Of a stretch of 36,451 nt of DNA, positions 6,894 through 15,326 are shown in pieces. The notes beneath the pieces were generated by a model that was given only the letters and a program-made list of their open reading frames with translations, searched no databases and was not told the origin of the DNA. How positions within the stretch are numbered: position 1 is the stretch's first letter; every line of letters starts with the position of its first letter. The stretch is from Croceibacterium_A sp039927815 (lineage in GTDB: Bacteria > Pseudomonadota > Alphaproteobacteria > Sphingomonadales > Sphingomonadaceae): positions 1 to 36,451 of the forward strand of contig JBDSUJ010000004.1 of the NCBI GenBank assembly GCA_039927815.1, given 5' to 3'. The position numbers were made by a program, and so were the translations under genes.

Positions 6894-7847
6894 ATGAAAA
6901 AGTATGTCCTCCTCGCGGCCGCTGCCGCGGTAACTCTGACCGCCGCGCCGGTTTCGGCGCAAATCTCGTCCACCGCGCGTGACACCATCGGCACCCTGCT
7001 GGGTGCCATCTTCGGAGGCGGCGTTAGCGGGGTCGGCGCTGGAAACTCCGCCGACGCGCAGTGGGCGGCGGGGCAGATGCCTCTGACGAACCAGCGCTAT
7101 CAGTTCGAAAGCCGGGTCGATGCCGAAGTTCGCGCAGGAAATCTCGACGCGAACACCGGGTCGCGCCTGAAGTCCGACTATTATGCGCTGGCCCAGCTGG
7201 AGGCGAGCTATGGTGCGGACGGACGCTTCACGACGCAGGAACGGGCCGATCTGACCAGCCGTTACAATGGATTGACGCAGGTTCTGGCGAACGGCGGCTA
7301 TGCCAACAACGGCTACGCCAACAATGGCGGTCTCAACAACGGCTACGTCAACAACAGCAACCAGAACGGCGGTTACGCCAACGATGGTTACACCACGCAG
7401 GATGTCGTCAACGGGCGTGCGGAATTCAACAGCCGGGTCGATGCGTCGCTAGCCGCGCGCCGGATCACGCGCGCTCAAGCTACGAGACTGAAGGCGGACT
7501 ATGCCGCGACCGTGCTGCTCGAAGCGCGTTACATGCGCGATAACGCAATCAGCCCGGCGGAACGCGACGATCTCGACGCCCGCCTCGATGCCCTCGATGC
7601 CCGGCTCGGCGATACCGCCTATGGCCAACCGGTGCAGCAGACCCCGCGAGTGCGCCTTGACGCGGTGCGGAGCGCCCTGTCGTACAGCGGGTTGTCGGTC
7701 GCAGCGCAGACTCAGCTGCGGGTAGAGCTCGACGACTTGACCCGGCTCGACGCGGCTTATGCGCGGCTCTCGGAAACGGCCGATGAGAGGGCGTACCTTG
7801 ACCGCCGCATCGCTGATGTCGAAGCCCGCGCGCGAGTCCGCCGCTGA
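6894..7847 (+). CDS. Secreted hypothetical protein with three helical repeats and an Asn/Gly linker
   Basis: A 317-residue protein starting at ATG 6894 behind GAAAGG. It has a classical signal peptide (MKKYVLL, Ala-rich core, cleavage near SAQ at residues 21-23), so it is exported. Residues about 65-130 (FESRVDAEVRAGNLDANTGSRLKSD and following) and about 172-240 (FNSRVDASLAARRITRAQATRLKAD and following) are clear repeats of one helical unit. A third, weaker copy is at about 250-315 (LDAVRSALSYSGLSVAAQTQL). Each copy has the pattern helix, R-x-L-K/R-x-D/E-hinge, helix. A degenerate GGYANNGY-type linker joins the first two. I do not recognise an enzyme motif; an envelope or structural role is only a guess. 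A possible EcfG promoter lies upstream and a strong hairpin downstream. Confidence 0.75.
   Translation: MKKYVLLAAAAAVTLTAAPVSAQISSTARDTIGTLLGAIFGGGVSGVGAGNSADAQWAAGQMPLTNQRYQFESRVDAEVRAGNLDANTGSRLKSDYYALAQLEASYGADGRFTTQERADLTSRYNGLTQVLANGGYANNGYANNGGLNNGYVNNSNQNGGYANDGYTTQDVVNGRAEFNSRVDASLAARRITRAQATRLKADYAATVLLEARYMRDNAISPAERDDLDARLDALDARLGDTAYGQPVQQTPRVRLDAVRSALSYSGLSVAAQTQLRVELDDLTRLDAAYARLSETADERAYLDRRIADVEARARVRR
7293..7391 (+). repeat. Degenerate in-frame tandem repeat encoding GGYANNGY-like units
   Basis: Variants of GGCTACGCCAACAA are repeated in tandem, coding for NGYANN, NGYVNN, GGYAND and related units in the linker of the secreted repeat protein. The copies differ at synonymous and non-synonymous sites, so the array is old rather than freshly expanded. 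Such tracts commonly vary in length between strains. Confidence 0.65.
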
Positions 7848-7887
7848 TCCGCGCGACACGCGCTTAGTCGCTCGGCAGACGTTACCT

Positions 7888-7921
7888 TTTGCGGCAGGTG
7901 CCCCTGGGCACCTGCCGCAAA
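7888..7921. terminator. 16-bp perfect hairpin between the repeat protein and methyltransferase genes
   Basis: TTTGCGGCAGGTGCCC (7888-7903) and its exact complement (7906-7921) leave a formal 2-base loop. It is by far the strongest hairpin near a gene end here and follows the preceding stop codon by 40 bases. There is no T-tract after the stem on the plus strand, so it may be a Rho-independent terminator of atypical form or an RNA-stabilising stem. Its position argues against starting the next gene further upstream. Confidence 0.5.
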
Positions 7922-7968
7922 TGCGATCAACCATTGCCCAACGCCCGCCAGTGGGCGACACTCGGGCC

Positions 7969-9114
7969 ATGGAGGCAAACCAGACCACCACGCAGGCAGC
8001 CAAAAAATCGCGCGGGAAGAACTTCCGGTTCTACGACAATCGCCAGAAGTATTTGATGTTCGTCAACACCTGTTCGGAAAAGCGGATCGTGGCCGAGCGC
8101 GTGCTGAAGATCATGGAAACGCTCACTCCGCGCCCGCCTGCGTTGCGCTTCTTTGACGCCGGCGTGGGCGACGGCAGTGTCTTGACCCGCGTCCTGCGCG
8201 GCCTGCACCAGCGCTTTCCTCGCTTTCCCCTGTACATCGGCGCGAAGGAAATCAGCCTCGAGGATATCCGCCTCACGCTCGAAAAAATGCCCGACCGGTT
8301 TTTCGAACATCCCGAGATGGTCCTGGCGCTGACCAACCTGCCTTACGCGACCGCGCCGTGGCTATCGCCCGCAGCGGTATGGCATGACGTCGCCTTGACT
8401 GGCACCACTTCGGCCGAGTTCGAGCGCCAGATCGTGGCCCTCCAGCCGTTCCTCGATGCCAACTGGCGGACTCGGCCCGATCCTGCAACCAACCGCCTGT
8501 TGCCGGAAACGCCGGCGGTGGTGGTGTTGTACCGGCAGGACTGCCGCTTCCTGCTCGACCATGTCATTCCCCGCCAGGGCGAGGCGCGCGCCGACTTCGA
8601 TCTTGTGCTTGCCAGCCAGCCGTACCGGTTGCGCGCGGATGTGCGGTTCAAGGCGGCCAAGGTGCTGGCGCCGTTGGCCCGGGCGCTTGGTCCGGGCGGG
8701 CGACTGCTGGGTATCCATTCGGCCGGCCACGACCCGGGTATCGAGATTGTGCGGCGCGTCTGGCCTCACGAAGATCCATTCCTGACTTCGCGCGATGAAT
8801 TGCTGGCGGCAACCGGAGACGCGCTGGGCGGGGAGGCCGGTGCGTTCGAATTCGACGCTCTGCCCGAACAGGACGCGCTGTTTCGCTATGACATGCACAC
8901 GCTGCCCGACGAGATCGACAGCGAGGCGGCGACCATCGGCACATCGACGCTGCTGGCCGCTTGGAACGCGGCGACTTATGTCGCCCAGATCGATGACGAA
9001 CGCCTGTCGCAAGCGATGAGCAGTTCGGCTTATCTCGAAGCGACTCGCGCCGTTCTGCGGCAGCACGGCGCGCTGTGGTTCAACGACGAGAGCTTCCTGA
9101 TTTCGCGCCCCTGA
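7969..9114 (+). CDS. Class I SAM-dependent methyltransferase with a KsgA-like NLPY motif
   Basis: The start is placed at ATG 7969 (381 residues). The frame is open further upstream, but that part translates across the strong hairpin at 7888-7921 and the end of the previous gene; ATG 7921 is an alternative. The protein has a basic N-terminus (KKSRGKNFRFYDNRQKYLMFVNT). It then has the SAM-binding loop FFDAGVGDGSVL (DAGVGDG from Asp63) and, at residues 123-126, NLPY, the motif IV form of KsgA/Dim1-type adenine N6-methyltransferases and some amine methyltransferases. A second half of about 180 residues (LGPGGRLLGIHSAGHDPG and following) has no motif I know. Cytoplasmic, monocistronic. The substrate is unknown; an amino group on nucleic acid or a small amine is suggested by NLPY only. 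Confidence 0.75.
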   Translation: MEANQTTTQAAKKSRGKNFRFYDNRQKYLMFVNTCSEKRIVAERVLKIMETLTPRPPALRFFDAGVGDGSVLTRVLRGLHQRFPRFPLYIGAKEISLEDIRLTLEKMPDRFFEHPEMVLALTNLPYATAPWLSPAAVWHDVALTGTTSAEFERQIVALQPFLDANWRTRPDPATNRLLPETPAVVVLYRQDCRFLLDHVIPRQGEARADFDLVLASQPYRLRADVRFKAAKVLAPLARALGPGGRLLGIHSAGHDPGIEIVRRVWPHEDPFLTSRDELLAATGDALGGEAGAFEFDALPEQDALFRYDMHTLPDEIDSEAATIGTSTLLAAWNAATYVAQIDDERLSQAMSSSAYLEATRAVLRQHGALWFNDESFLISRP

Positions 9115-9252
9115 CGCAGCGCGCCGATGATTCAGCAATGCGGCGATCCGTCGGGTGGATCCCCGCGCGATGCGCCCACCCCGGCCGTACCCCATTATTG
9201 TCCGCACATAGAGCGGGGCGCGGCCAAGTTCACTGACCCTAAATAGCGGTCG
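9115..9252. other. Convergent gap between methyltransferase and GH3 genes
   Basis: 138 bases between two converging stop codons. GGGTGG (near 9154) and CCACCC (near 9177) could pair over a long loop. Otherwise I see nothing in it. Confidence 0.4.
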
Positions 9253-11430
9253 TCACGGCCTCCATTGCGGGGTGAGATGCCCCGCCGGCAATTGCAGCGT
9301 CACGGTCTCGCCGAACACGCGCGAGCTTTGCGCCAGGCTGAAGTGATAGCGGCCCGCCGCGCGCGACCAGCCGGGCACGCGCACGTCCCACACCGCCAGC
9401 AGCCGCGGATCGATACGCAGCTCAACCAAGGCCCGCTCGCCCGGCGCCAGTTCTACCTTGGAAAACCCGCCGAGCCGGCGGGGCGCTTCCCACCCGCCGC
9501 CCGAGACATAGAGCTGGACCACTTCCGAACCGCGCCGCGCGCCGGTGTTGGTGACCGCGACCTTGGCGGTGAAGCCGTCGCCGTCGCGAGTTACTGACAG
9601 CGGGCCGTAGCCGAAGCTGGTGTAGGACAGGCCATGGCCGAACGCGAACAGCGGCTCGAGGTTGTTCTTGTCGAACCATTTGTAACCCACCGCCGCACCT
9701 TCGGTGTAATCGACGTCGCCTTTGTGCGGCGCTTCGGGATGCGGGAGCTGATCGAGGCTGCGCGGGAACGTCGCCGGCAACCGCCCCGAGGGGCTGACCT
9801 GGCCGCTCAAGACCCGCGCGATCGCCAAGCCGCCCATCCGCCCTGGATACCACGCCTCGACAATCGCCGGGACTTGGCCGGCCCACGGCATCAGCACCGG
9901 TCCGCCGGTTTCGAGCACGACGATGGTCTTGCGGTTGGCGTTGGCGACCGCCTCGATCAGTCGGTCCTGGTCACCGTCGAGCGTCAGCGCCACGTCCACG
10001 CTTTCGGTCGCCCACTGCGTGGCGAACACGATCGCCACGTCGGCGGCGGCAGCCGCGCGAGCCGCGGCGGCGGCGTCGGCGCCGTCGGTGAAGGTGAAGC
10101 TGACTCCAGGCAGGATCGTCCTCAGCTCGTCGAGCGGCGAGGAGGGATAGTATACGACCGGGCCCGGCCACTCCGTTGGGGCGATGCCCGGCACTGCGTT
10201 GACACCGTCGGGATAGACCTGGCTCGATCCTCCGCCCGAGATTACGCCTTTGTCGGCGTGGCCGCCGATTACCGCGATGGTCTTCGCGACCAGCGGCAGC
10301 AGACCGCCCAGGTTCTTGAGCAGGACGATGCCCGCTTCGGCATCGCGCTGGGTGACCCAGCGGTGCATGTCGAGCGGGCCGACGATCCCGGGCGTCGCCG
10401 GATGATCGACCAGCCCGTGGGCGTAGAGCGCGGTCAGTACGCGCGTGGCCATCAGGTCGATCCGGCGCTGATCGATCTTGCGCGTGCCGAGCGCCGCCTT
10501 GAGCTTGTCCGCGCCGAACCATGCGTCGCGCTGCAGACCGTAACCCGATTCCTGGTCGAGCCCGGCGTTGGCGGCGGGTGCGGTCGAATGCGCCGCGCCC
10601 CAGTCGGTCAGCACATAGCCCGGCCACTGCCACTCCGTGCGCAGGATCTGCGTCAGCAGGAATGGGTGCTCGCAGCCGTAGCTGCCGTTGATGCGGTTGT
10701 AGGCGCACATCACCGCGCCGGGCCTTCCCCGTTCGAGCGCGAACTGGAACGCCAGCAGATCGCTGGTCCGCAGCGCCGCCTCGCCGATCACCGAGTTGCC
10801 CGCGCCGCGGTCGGTTTCCTGGTCGTTGACCGCGTAGTGCTTGGCGGTCGAAATCACCGGATTGGTCTGGATGCCCGCGATCTGCGCGCCGACGATGGCC
10901 CCAGCCAGCAACGGATCCTCGCCGGCGTATTCGAAATTGCGGCCGTTGCGCGGCTCTCGCATCAGATTGACGCTGCCGGCCAGCATGACGTTGAAGCCAT
11001 CGGCGCGCGCCTCGTTGCCGATCATCTGCCCGCCGAAGAAGGCCATCTGCGGGTCCCAGGTGGCGGCGGTGGCGAGTGTCGAGGGGAGCGCGGTGCGGGC
11101 GCGCTTTTCCGCCGCTCGCCCCTGGCTGGCGACGCCCATTCCGGCATCGGTCTGCCATTGCGCGGGGATGCCGAGCCGCGGAATGCCGGGGACGTAGCCG
11201 GCCGACGCGGCGCGTCCCTCGGGCGGAGCGGTGTATTGGGTCCGCGCGAAATCGGTGCTGAAATAGCCCATCAGCAGCGTCAGCTTCTCGTCCAGCGTCA
11301 TCTGGGCGAGTGCGGCGGCCGCGCGCTGTTCGGGCGTGGCGCGGGCGGGCGGGAGCGCTTGGGCGGCGGCCGGGCGCGCGGGCGCCAGCACCGCCGCGGC
11401 AACCAAACTTATTAGCCAGTATGCCCGCAT
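9253..11430 (-). CDS. Periplasmic glycoside hydrolase family 3 beta-glucosidase-like enzyme
   Basis: A 725-residue protein with a Sec signal peptide (MRAYWLISLVAAAVLAPA, cleavage near AAAQ). It has the GH3 TIM-barrel domain with K197-H198 (TAKHYAVNDQE), VMCAYNRING and the nucleophile Asp276 in YVLTDWG (SDW-type motif). The GH3 alpha/beta sandwich domain follows (IVLLKNLGGLLPL, then IAVIGGHADKG and VVLETGGPVLMPW). A C-terminal fibronectin-III-like domain (about 590-715; FGHGLSYTSF, NTGARRGSEVVQLYV) completes the standard three-domain layout. It should cleave beta-linked glucosides or related oligosaccharides in the periplasm; exact sugar and linkage cannot be read from sequence. The signal peptide and ATG 11430 fix the start. 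It lies 72 bases after cysQ on the same strand, but shares no pathway with it and probably has its own promoter. Confidence 0.92.
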   Translation of the reverse strand: MRAYWLISLVAAAVLAPARPAAAQALPPARATPEQRAAAALAQMTLDEKLTLLMGYFSTDFARTQYTAPPEGRAASAGYVPGIPRLGIPAQWQTDAGMGVASQGRAAEKRARTALPSTLATAATWDPQMAFFGGQMIGNEARADGFNVMLAGSVNLMREPRNGRNFEYAGEDPLLAGAIVGAQIAGIQTNPVISTAKHYAVNDQETDRGAGNSVIGEAALRTSDLLAFQFALERGRPGAVMCAYNRINGSYGCEHPFLLTQILRTEWQWPGYVLTDWGAAHSTAPAANAGLDQESGYGLQRDAWFGADKLKAALGTRKIDQRRIDLMATRVLTALYAHGLVDHPATPGIVGPLDMHRWVTQRDAEAGIVLLKNLGGLLPLVAKTIAVIGGHADKGVISGGGSSQVYPDGVNAVPGIAPTEWPGPVVYYPSSPLDELRTILPGVSFTFTDGADAAAAARAAAAADVAIVFATQWATESVDVALTLDGDQDRLIEAVANANRKTIVVLETGGPVLMPWAGQVPAIVEAWYPGRMGGLAIARVLSGQVSPSGRLPATFPRSLDQLPHPEAPHKGDVDYTEGAAVGYKWFDKNNLEPLFAFGHGLSYTSFGYGPLSVTRDGDGFTAKVAVTNTGARRGSEVVQLYVSGGGWEAPRRLGGFSKVELAPGERALVELRIDPRLLAVWDVRVPGWSRAAGRYHFSLAQSSRVFGETVTLQLPAGHLTPQWRP

Positions 11431-11502
11431 TGCCCACCCTTTGCTGTGGGTAGCCTTGTCACTGCCGCAAGGCGCACGGTCAACTGCGGGACAGCGGGCG
11501 GG

Positions 11503-12237
11503 TCAACCCGCTGGGGAAGTCCTGACGATCCCGATCACCCGCTCGGCCCATTCGCGGCGGCAGATAAGCAGGTCAGGAAGATAAGGATCGCGCCGGTTAT
11601 AGACGAGCGCGCTGCCGTCGATCCGCGAGCAATGGAGGCCGTGAGCCTGCGCCACCGTGACCGGCGCGCAGCTATCCCATTCGAACTGGCCGCCGGCGTG
11701 GAGGTAGATTTCGGCCTCGCCGCGCACCACCGCCATCGCTTTGGCGCCGGCTGAGCCGAGCGGCACGAGGTCGCCGCCCAGCGCTTCGGCCACCGCGATC
11801 GCTTGCGCGGGCGGGCGCGAGCGGCTGACGACCAGGCGCGGCGTGTCGCCCGGCGTGGCCAGCGGCGCGCACCGGTCGGAACGGAACACCTGGCCGAGCG
11901 CGGGCAGCGCCACCGCGCCGAGGACCGCGACGCCGTCAACCGCCAGCCCGACGTGGACCGCCCAGTCACTCCGCCCTTCGCGGTATTCACGCGTGCCGTC
12001 GAGCGGATCGATGATCCACACGCGCGCCTTCCCCAGCCGCGCGGCGCTGTCGCGGCTTTCCTCGGACAGGATGCCGTCATCGGGTCGCTCGGCCAGCAGC
12101 CGTCCCACCAGTAGGCGATTGGCGGCCGCGTCGGCGGCATTGCCGAGCGCTTCGCCGGTCAGCGCACCGGTCCGCAGTTCCAGCAGCACCGTGCCCGCCG
12201 CCGCGGCCAATTCGGCGGCCATCGCGGCGTCGGACAT
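11503..12237 (-). CDS. cysQ: 3'(2'),5'-bisphosphate nucleotidase CysQ
   Basis: CysQ hydrolyses 3'-phosphoadenosine 5'-phosphate (PAP), the by-product of PAPS reduction, to AMP and phosphate, relieving PAP toxicity. The protein (244 residues) has the lithium-sensitive phosphatase signatures: metal site ILSEES, then WIIDPLDGTREY (the DPLDGT motif), and GGQFEWDSCAPVTVA near the C-terminus (WDSCAP motif). An in-frame start 18 bases upstream exists. I choose ATG 12237 because it forms a TGATG junction with the cysNC stop (1-base overlap), which implies translational coupling. It is the third gene of cysD-cysNC-cysQ, exactly where PAP removal is needed. The inositol monophosphatase family is the only close alternative, and the context argues against it. 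Confidence 0.93.
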   Translation of the reverse strand: MSDAAMAAELAAAAGTVLLELRTGALTGEALGNAADAAANRLLVGRLLAERPDDGILSEESRDSAARLGKARVWIIDPLDGTREYREGRSDWAVHVGLAVDGVAVLGAVALPALGQVFRSDRCAPLATPGDTPRLVVSRSRPPAQAIAVAEALGGDLVPLGSAGAKAMAVVRGEAEIYLHAGGQFEWDSCAPVTVAQAHGLHCSRIDGSALVYNRRDPYLPDLLICRREWAERVIGIVRTSPAG

Positions 12238-14168
12238 CACAAGTCCGGCGCCCATTCACCCAGCAGGCGGGCGACGATTAGCTCGGCCGCGGCTTCGGGG
12301 CTGGTCGCCGTGGTATCGATGCGGATTTCGGCGTTTTCGGGCGCTTCGTACGGGCTGTCGATGCCGGTGAAGTTCTTCAGCTGACCGGCACGCGCCTTGG
12401 CGTAGAGGCCCTTGACGTCGCGCCGCTCGGCTTCCTCCAGCGGCGTGTCGACGTAGACTTCGAGGAACTCGCCATCGGTCAGCATGGTGCGGATCATCGC
12501 GCGTTCGGCGCGGAACGGGCTGATGAACGCTGTCAGCACGATCAACCCTGCGTCGGTCATCAGTTTGGCCACTTCGCCCACGCGGCGAATGTTCTCGATC
12601 CGGTCGGTCTCGGTGAAGCCCAAGTCCTTGTTGAGCCCATGGCGGACATTGTCGCCGTCGAGCAGGAAAGTGTGCTTGCCCGCGGCATGGAGCTTTTTCT
12701 CGACCAGGTTGGCGATGGTCGATTTGCCCGAGCCGCTCAGCCCGGTGAACCACAGCACCGCCGGGCGCTGGCCTTTCATCGCCGCATGCTGAGCCTTCGA
12801 CACCTCGAGCGCCTGCCAGTGGACATTCTGCGCCCGGCGCAGCGCGAAATGGATCATCCCGGCACCGACGGTGGCGTTGGTCAGCTTGTCGACCAGGATG
12901 AACCCGCCCAGCGCGCGGTTGCGTGCGTAGGGCTCGAACGTCACCGCCCGGTCGGCAGTCACCTCGCACACCCCGATGGCGTTGAGCGCGAGCGTCTTGG
13001 CCGCGCAATGCTCGAGGCTGTTGACGTTCACTTCGTATTTGGGCTGCGCGACGGTCGCGGTGACGGTCTGGGTCGCCAGCTTGAGCCAATAGCCCCGGCC
13101 GGGAACCAGCGCGTCGTCGCTCAGCCACACCAGGGTCGCTTCGAACTGGTCAGCGCTCTCGGGCGGGCTGTCGGCGGCGGCGATCACATCGCCGCGGCTG
13201 CAGTCGACCTCGTCCGCCAGCGTCAGCGTGACCGACTGTCCGGCGACCGCTTCGGGCAGCTCGCCATCCAGCGTGACAATCGACTTGACGGTGGTGGTCC
13301 GGCCCGAAGGCACGACCCGCACCGCGTCGCCCGGCTTGACCGTGCCGCTGGCGATCAGGCCCGCAAAGCCGCGGAAGTCGAGGTTGGGGCGGTTGACCCA
13401 CTGTACCGGCATACGCAGCGGCTGGGCTTGTGCCGCGGCTTGCTCGATCTCGACCGTTTCGAGGTGCTCGATCAGGCTCGGCCCGGTATACCACGGCGTT
13501 TCGGGCGAGGGTGCGGTGGTGATGTTGTCGCCCTTGAAGCCCGATAGCGGGATCGCCGTAACTGCGCCGATCCCGATGCTCGCCGCGAACGCGCGGTAGT
13601 CGGCCACGATCCGCTCGAACGTCGCCCGGTCGTAATTGACCAGGTCGAGCTTGTTCACCGCGAGCACGATGTGGCGGATGCCGAGCAGGTGGCACAAGTA
13701 CGAGTGCCGCCGGGTCTGCACCAGCACTCCCTTGCGCGCATCGACCAGAATTACAGCCAGGTCGGCGGTGCTGGCGCCGGTGACCATGTTGCGGGTGTAC
13801 TGTTCGTGTCCGGGGGTGTCGGCGACGATGAACTTGCGTTTTTCGGTGGCGAAGAAGCGGTAAGCGACATCGATGGTGATGCCCTGCTCGCGCTCGGCGG
13901 CAAGCCCGTCGACGAGCAAGGCGAAATCGATGTTCTGGCCCTGCGTGCCGACCCGCCGGGAATCGGCTTCGAGCGCGAGCAGCTGGTCCTCGAAGATCAT
14001 CTTGGAATCGTACAGCAGCCGCCCGATCAGGGTCGATTTGCCATCGTCCACGCTGCCGCAGGTAATGAACCGCAGCAGCTCCTTGTGCTGGTGCAAATCG
14101 AGGTATGCGTCGATGTCCTCGGCGATCAGCGCGTCGGCTTTGTAGGTGGGCTCGGAGAGGTCAGCCAT
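12237..14168 (-). CDS. cysN/cysC: Bifunctional sulfate adenylyltransferase subunit 1 / APS kinase CysNC
   Basis: A two-enzyme fusion for sulfate activation. The N-terminal EF-Tu-like GTPase (CysN) has GSVDDGKST (residues 38-46), DTPGHEQYTRNM and NKLDLV, followed by beta-barrel domains. It stimulates CysD in making adenosine 5'-phosphosulfate (APS). From about residue 465 the APS kinase domain (CysC) follows, with Walker A GLSGSGKS (about 474-481), then LDGDNVRHGLNKDLGF; it phosphorylates APS to PAPS. The frame is open to ATG 14195, but that codon sits inside a REP hairpin. ATG 14168 (MADLSEP), preceded by GGGGA, is preferred and gives 643 residues. The stop overlaps the cysQ start. A gap of nearly 200 bases with REP elements separates it from cysD, so its expression relative to cysD may be set by RNA structure. 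Confidence 0.95.
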   Translation of the reverse strand: MADLSEPTYKADALIAEDIDAYLDLHQHKELLRFITCGSVDDGKSTLIGRLLYDSKMIFEDQLLALEADSRRVGTQGQNIDFALLVDGLAAEREQGITIDVAYRFFATEKRKFIVADTPGHEQYTRNMVTGASTADLAVILVDARKGVLVQTRRHSYLCHLLGIRHIVLAVNKLDLVNYDRATFERIVADYRAFAASIGIGAVTAIPLSGFKGDNITTAPSPETPWYTGPSLIEHLETVEIEQAAAQAQPLRMPVQWVNRPNLDFRGFAGLIASGTVKPGDAVRVVPSGRTTTVKSIVTLDGELPEAVAGQSVTLTLADEVDCSRGDVIAAADSPPESADQFEATLVWLSDDALVPGRGYWLKLATQTVTATVAQPKYEVNVNSLEHCAAKTLALNAIGVCEVTADRAVTFEPYARNRALGGFILVDKLTNATVGAGMIHFALRRAQNVHWQALEVSKAQHAAMKGQRPAVLWFTGLSGSGKSTIANLVEKKLHAAGKHTFLLDGDNVRHGLNKDLGFTETDRIENIRRVGEVAKLMTDAGLIVLTAFISPFRAERAMIRTMLTDGEFLEVYVDTPLEEAERRDVKGLYAKARAGQLKNFTGIDSPYEAPENAEIRIDTTATSPEAAAELIVARLLGEWAPDL

Positions 14169-14193
14169 TCCCATCCCCGTGGCCAAATCCGTC

Positions 14194-14330
14194 ATGCTGA
14201 ACTCGGTTCAGCATCCATCGGGCCGCGCCGCCGCACCTCGCAGCCGAAGTGCCACCGTGCGGCTGGCGTGGGATGCTGACCGAGTGCTCGGCGCCAAATC
14301 GGGAGATGGACCCTGAAACAAGTTCAGGGT
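14194..14330. repeat. REP-type palindrome pair between cysD and cysNC
   Basis: Two hairpins bracket this element: ATGCTGAAC-TCG-GTTCAGCAT (14194-14214, perfect 9-bp stem) and ACCCTGAA-ACAAG-TTCAGGGT (14310-14330, perfect 8-bp stem). The GC-rich piece between contains further partial inverted repeats. Units of the form GTCATGCTGAAC...GTTCAGCATCCAT and TGGACCCTGAA...TTCAGGGTGACG are, from memory, among the commonest dispersed repeats in sphingomonad genomes. The pair lies inside the sulfate operon and may stabilise or terminate the cysD message. Confidence 0.75.
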
Positions 14331-14360
14331 GACGATCGAGAGGGGCGGAGGAGGGGGTCA

Positions 14361-15263
14361 CTAAAAATACCCCTCCTGCTTCTTCTTCTCCATGCCCGCG
14401 CCGCCGGCGTCCTTGTCGATGGCGCGGCCCTGGCGTTCGCTGGTGGTGGTGAGCAACATTTCCTGCACCACTTCGGCTAGCGTCGCGGCCTCGCTCTCGA
14501 TTGCACCAGTGAGCGGATAACAGCCCAGCGTTCGGAAGCGGATCGAGCGTTCGACCGGGACCTCACCGGGAGCCAATGGAAAGCGGTCGTCATCGACCAT
14601 CAGCAGCATTCCGTCGCGCTCGACGGTCGGACGCGGGGCGGAGAAATACAGCGGCACGATTTCGATCCGCTCGGCCATGACATATTGCCAGATATCGAGC
14701 TCGGTCCAGTTGCTGATCGGGAACACCCGGATCGATTCGCCGCGATTGAGCTTGGCGTTGTACAGGTTCCACAGCTCGGGCCGCTGGTTCTTGGGATCCC
14801 ACCCGTGGCTGGCGGTGCGGAAGCTGAAGATCCGCTCCTTGGCGCGGCTTTTCTCCTCGTCGCGCCGGGCGCCGCCGAACGCCGCATCGAAGCCGTAGTG
14901 ATCGAGCGCCTGCTTGAGGCCTTCGGTCTTCCACATGTCGGTGTGGAGCGGGCCGTGGTCGAACGGGTTGATGCCGCGCTCCTTGGCCTCGGGATTCTGC
15001 CACACCAGCAGTTCCATCCCGGCCTCTCGCGCGGCCTTTTCGCGCAATTCGTACATGGCGCGGAATTTCCACGTGGTGTCGACATGCAGCAGCGGGAACG
15101 GCGGCGGCGCGGGGTAGAACGCCTTGCGCGCCAGATGCAGCATCACCGCGCTGTCCTTGCCAACCGAATAGAGCATGACCGGGTTGTGCGCCTCGGCCAC
15201 GACCTCGCGCATGATGTGGATGCTTTCGGCCTCGAGCCGCTGAAGATGGGTCAGTCGCAACAT
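14361..15263 (-). CDS. cysD: Sulfate adenylyltransferase subunit 2 CysD
   Basis: CysD is the catalytic subunit of ATP sulfurylase, forming APS from ATP and sulfate with CysN. The 300-residue protein carries the PP-loop of the ATP pyrophosphatase superfamily (VMLYSVGKDSAVMLHLARKA) and LLHVDTTWKF. It also has INPFDHG and FGGARRDEEKSRAKERIFSFR, all typical of CysD, plus ISNWTELDIW and RTLGCYPLTGA. The length fits the family exactly. It starts at ATG 15263 with only a weak ribosome binding site and lies 63 bases after the preceding valine-pathway gene on the same strand, so it may have its own promoter in that short gap. It is the first gene of cysD-cysNC-cysQ. Confidence 0.96.
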   Translation of the reverse strand: MLRLTHLQRLEAESIHIMREVVAEAHNPVMLYSVGKDSAVMLHLARKAFYPAPPPFPLLHVDTTWKFRAMYELREKAAREAGMELLVWQNPEAKERGINPFDHGPLHTDMWKTEGLKQALDHYGFDAAFGGARRDEEKSRAKERIFSFRTASHGWDPKNQRPELWNLYNAKLNRGESIRVFPISNWTELDIWQYVMAERIEIVPLYFSAPRPTVERDGMLLMVDDDRFPLAPGEVPVERSIRFRTLGCYPLTGAIESEAATLAEVVQEMLLTTTSERQGRAIDKDAGGAGMEKKKQEGYF

Positions 15264-15326
15264 CGCAAGGGTGCGACTTGGCGATTGTGGTCACGCGCGG
15301 GAAGGGCAGAAATTCTTTGCCGGGCC

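Noticed and set aside
9634..11415. 593-codon plus-strand open frame opposite the GH3 gene
   Set aside because: Antisense to a clear GH3 enzyme with signal peptide; shadow composition.
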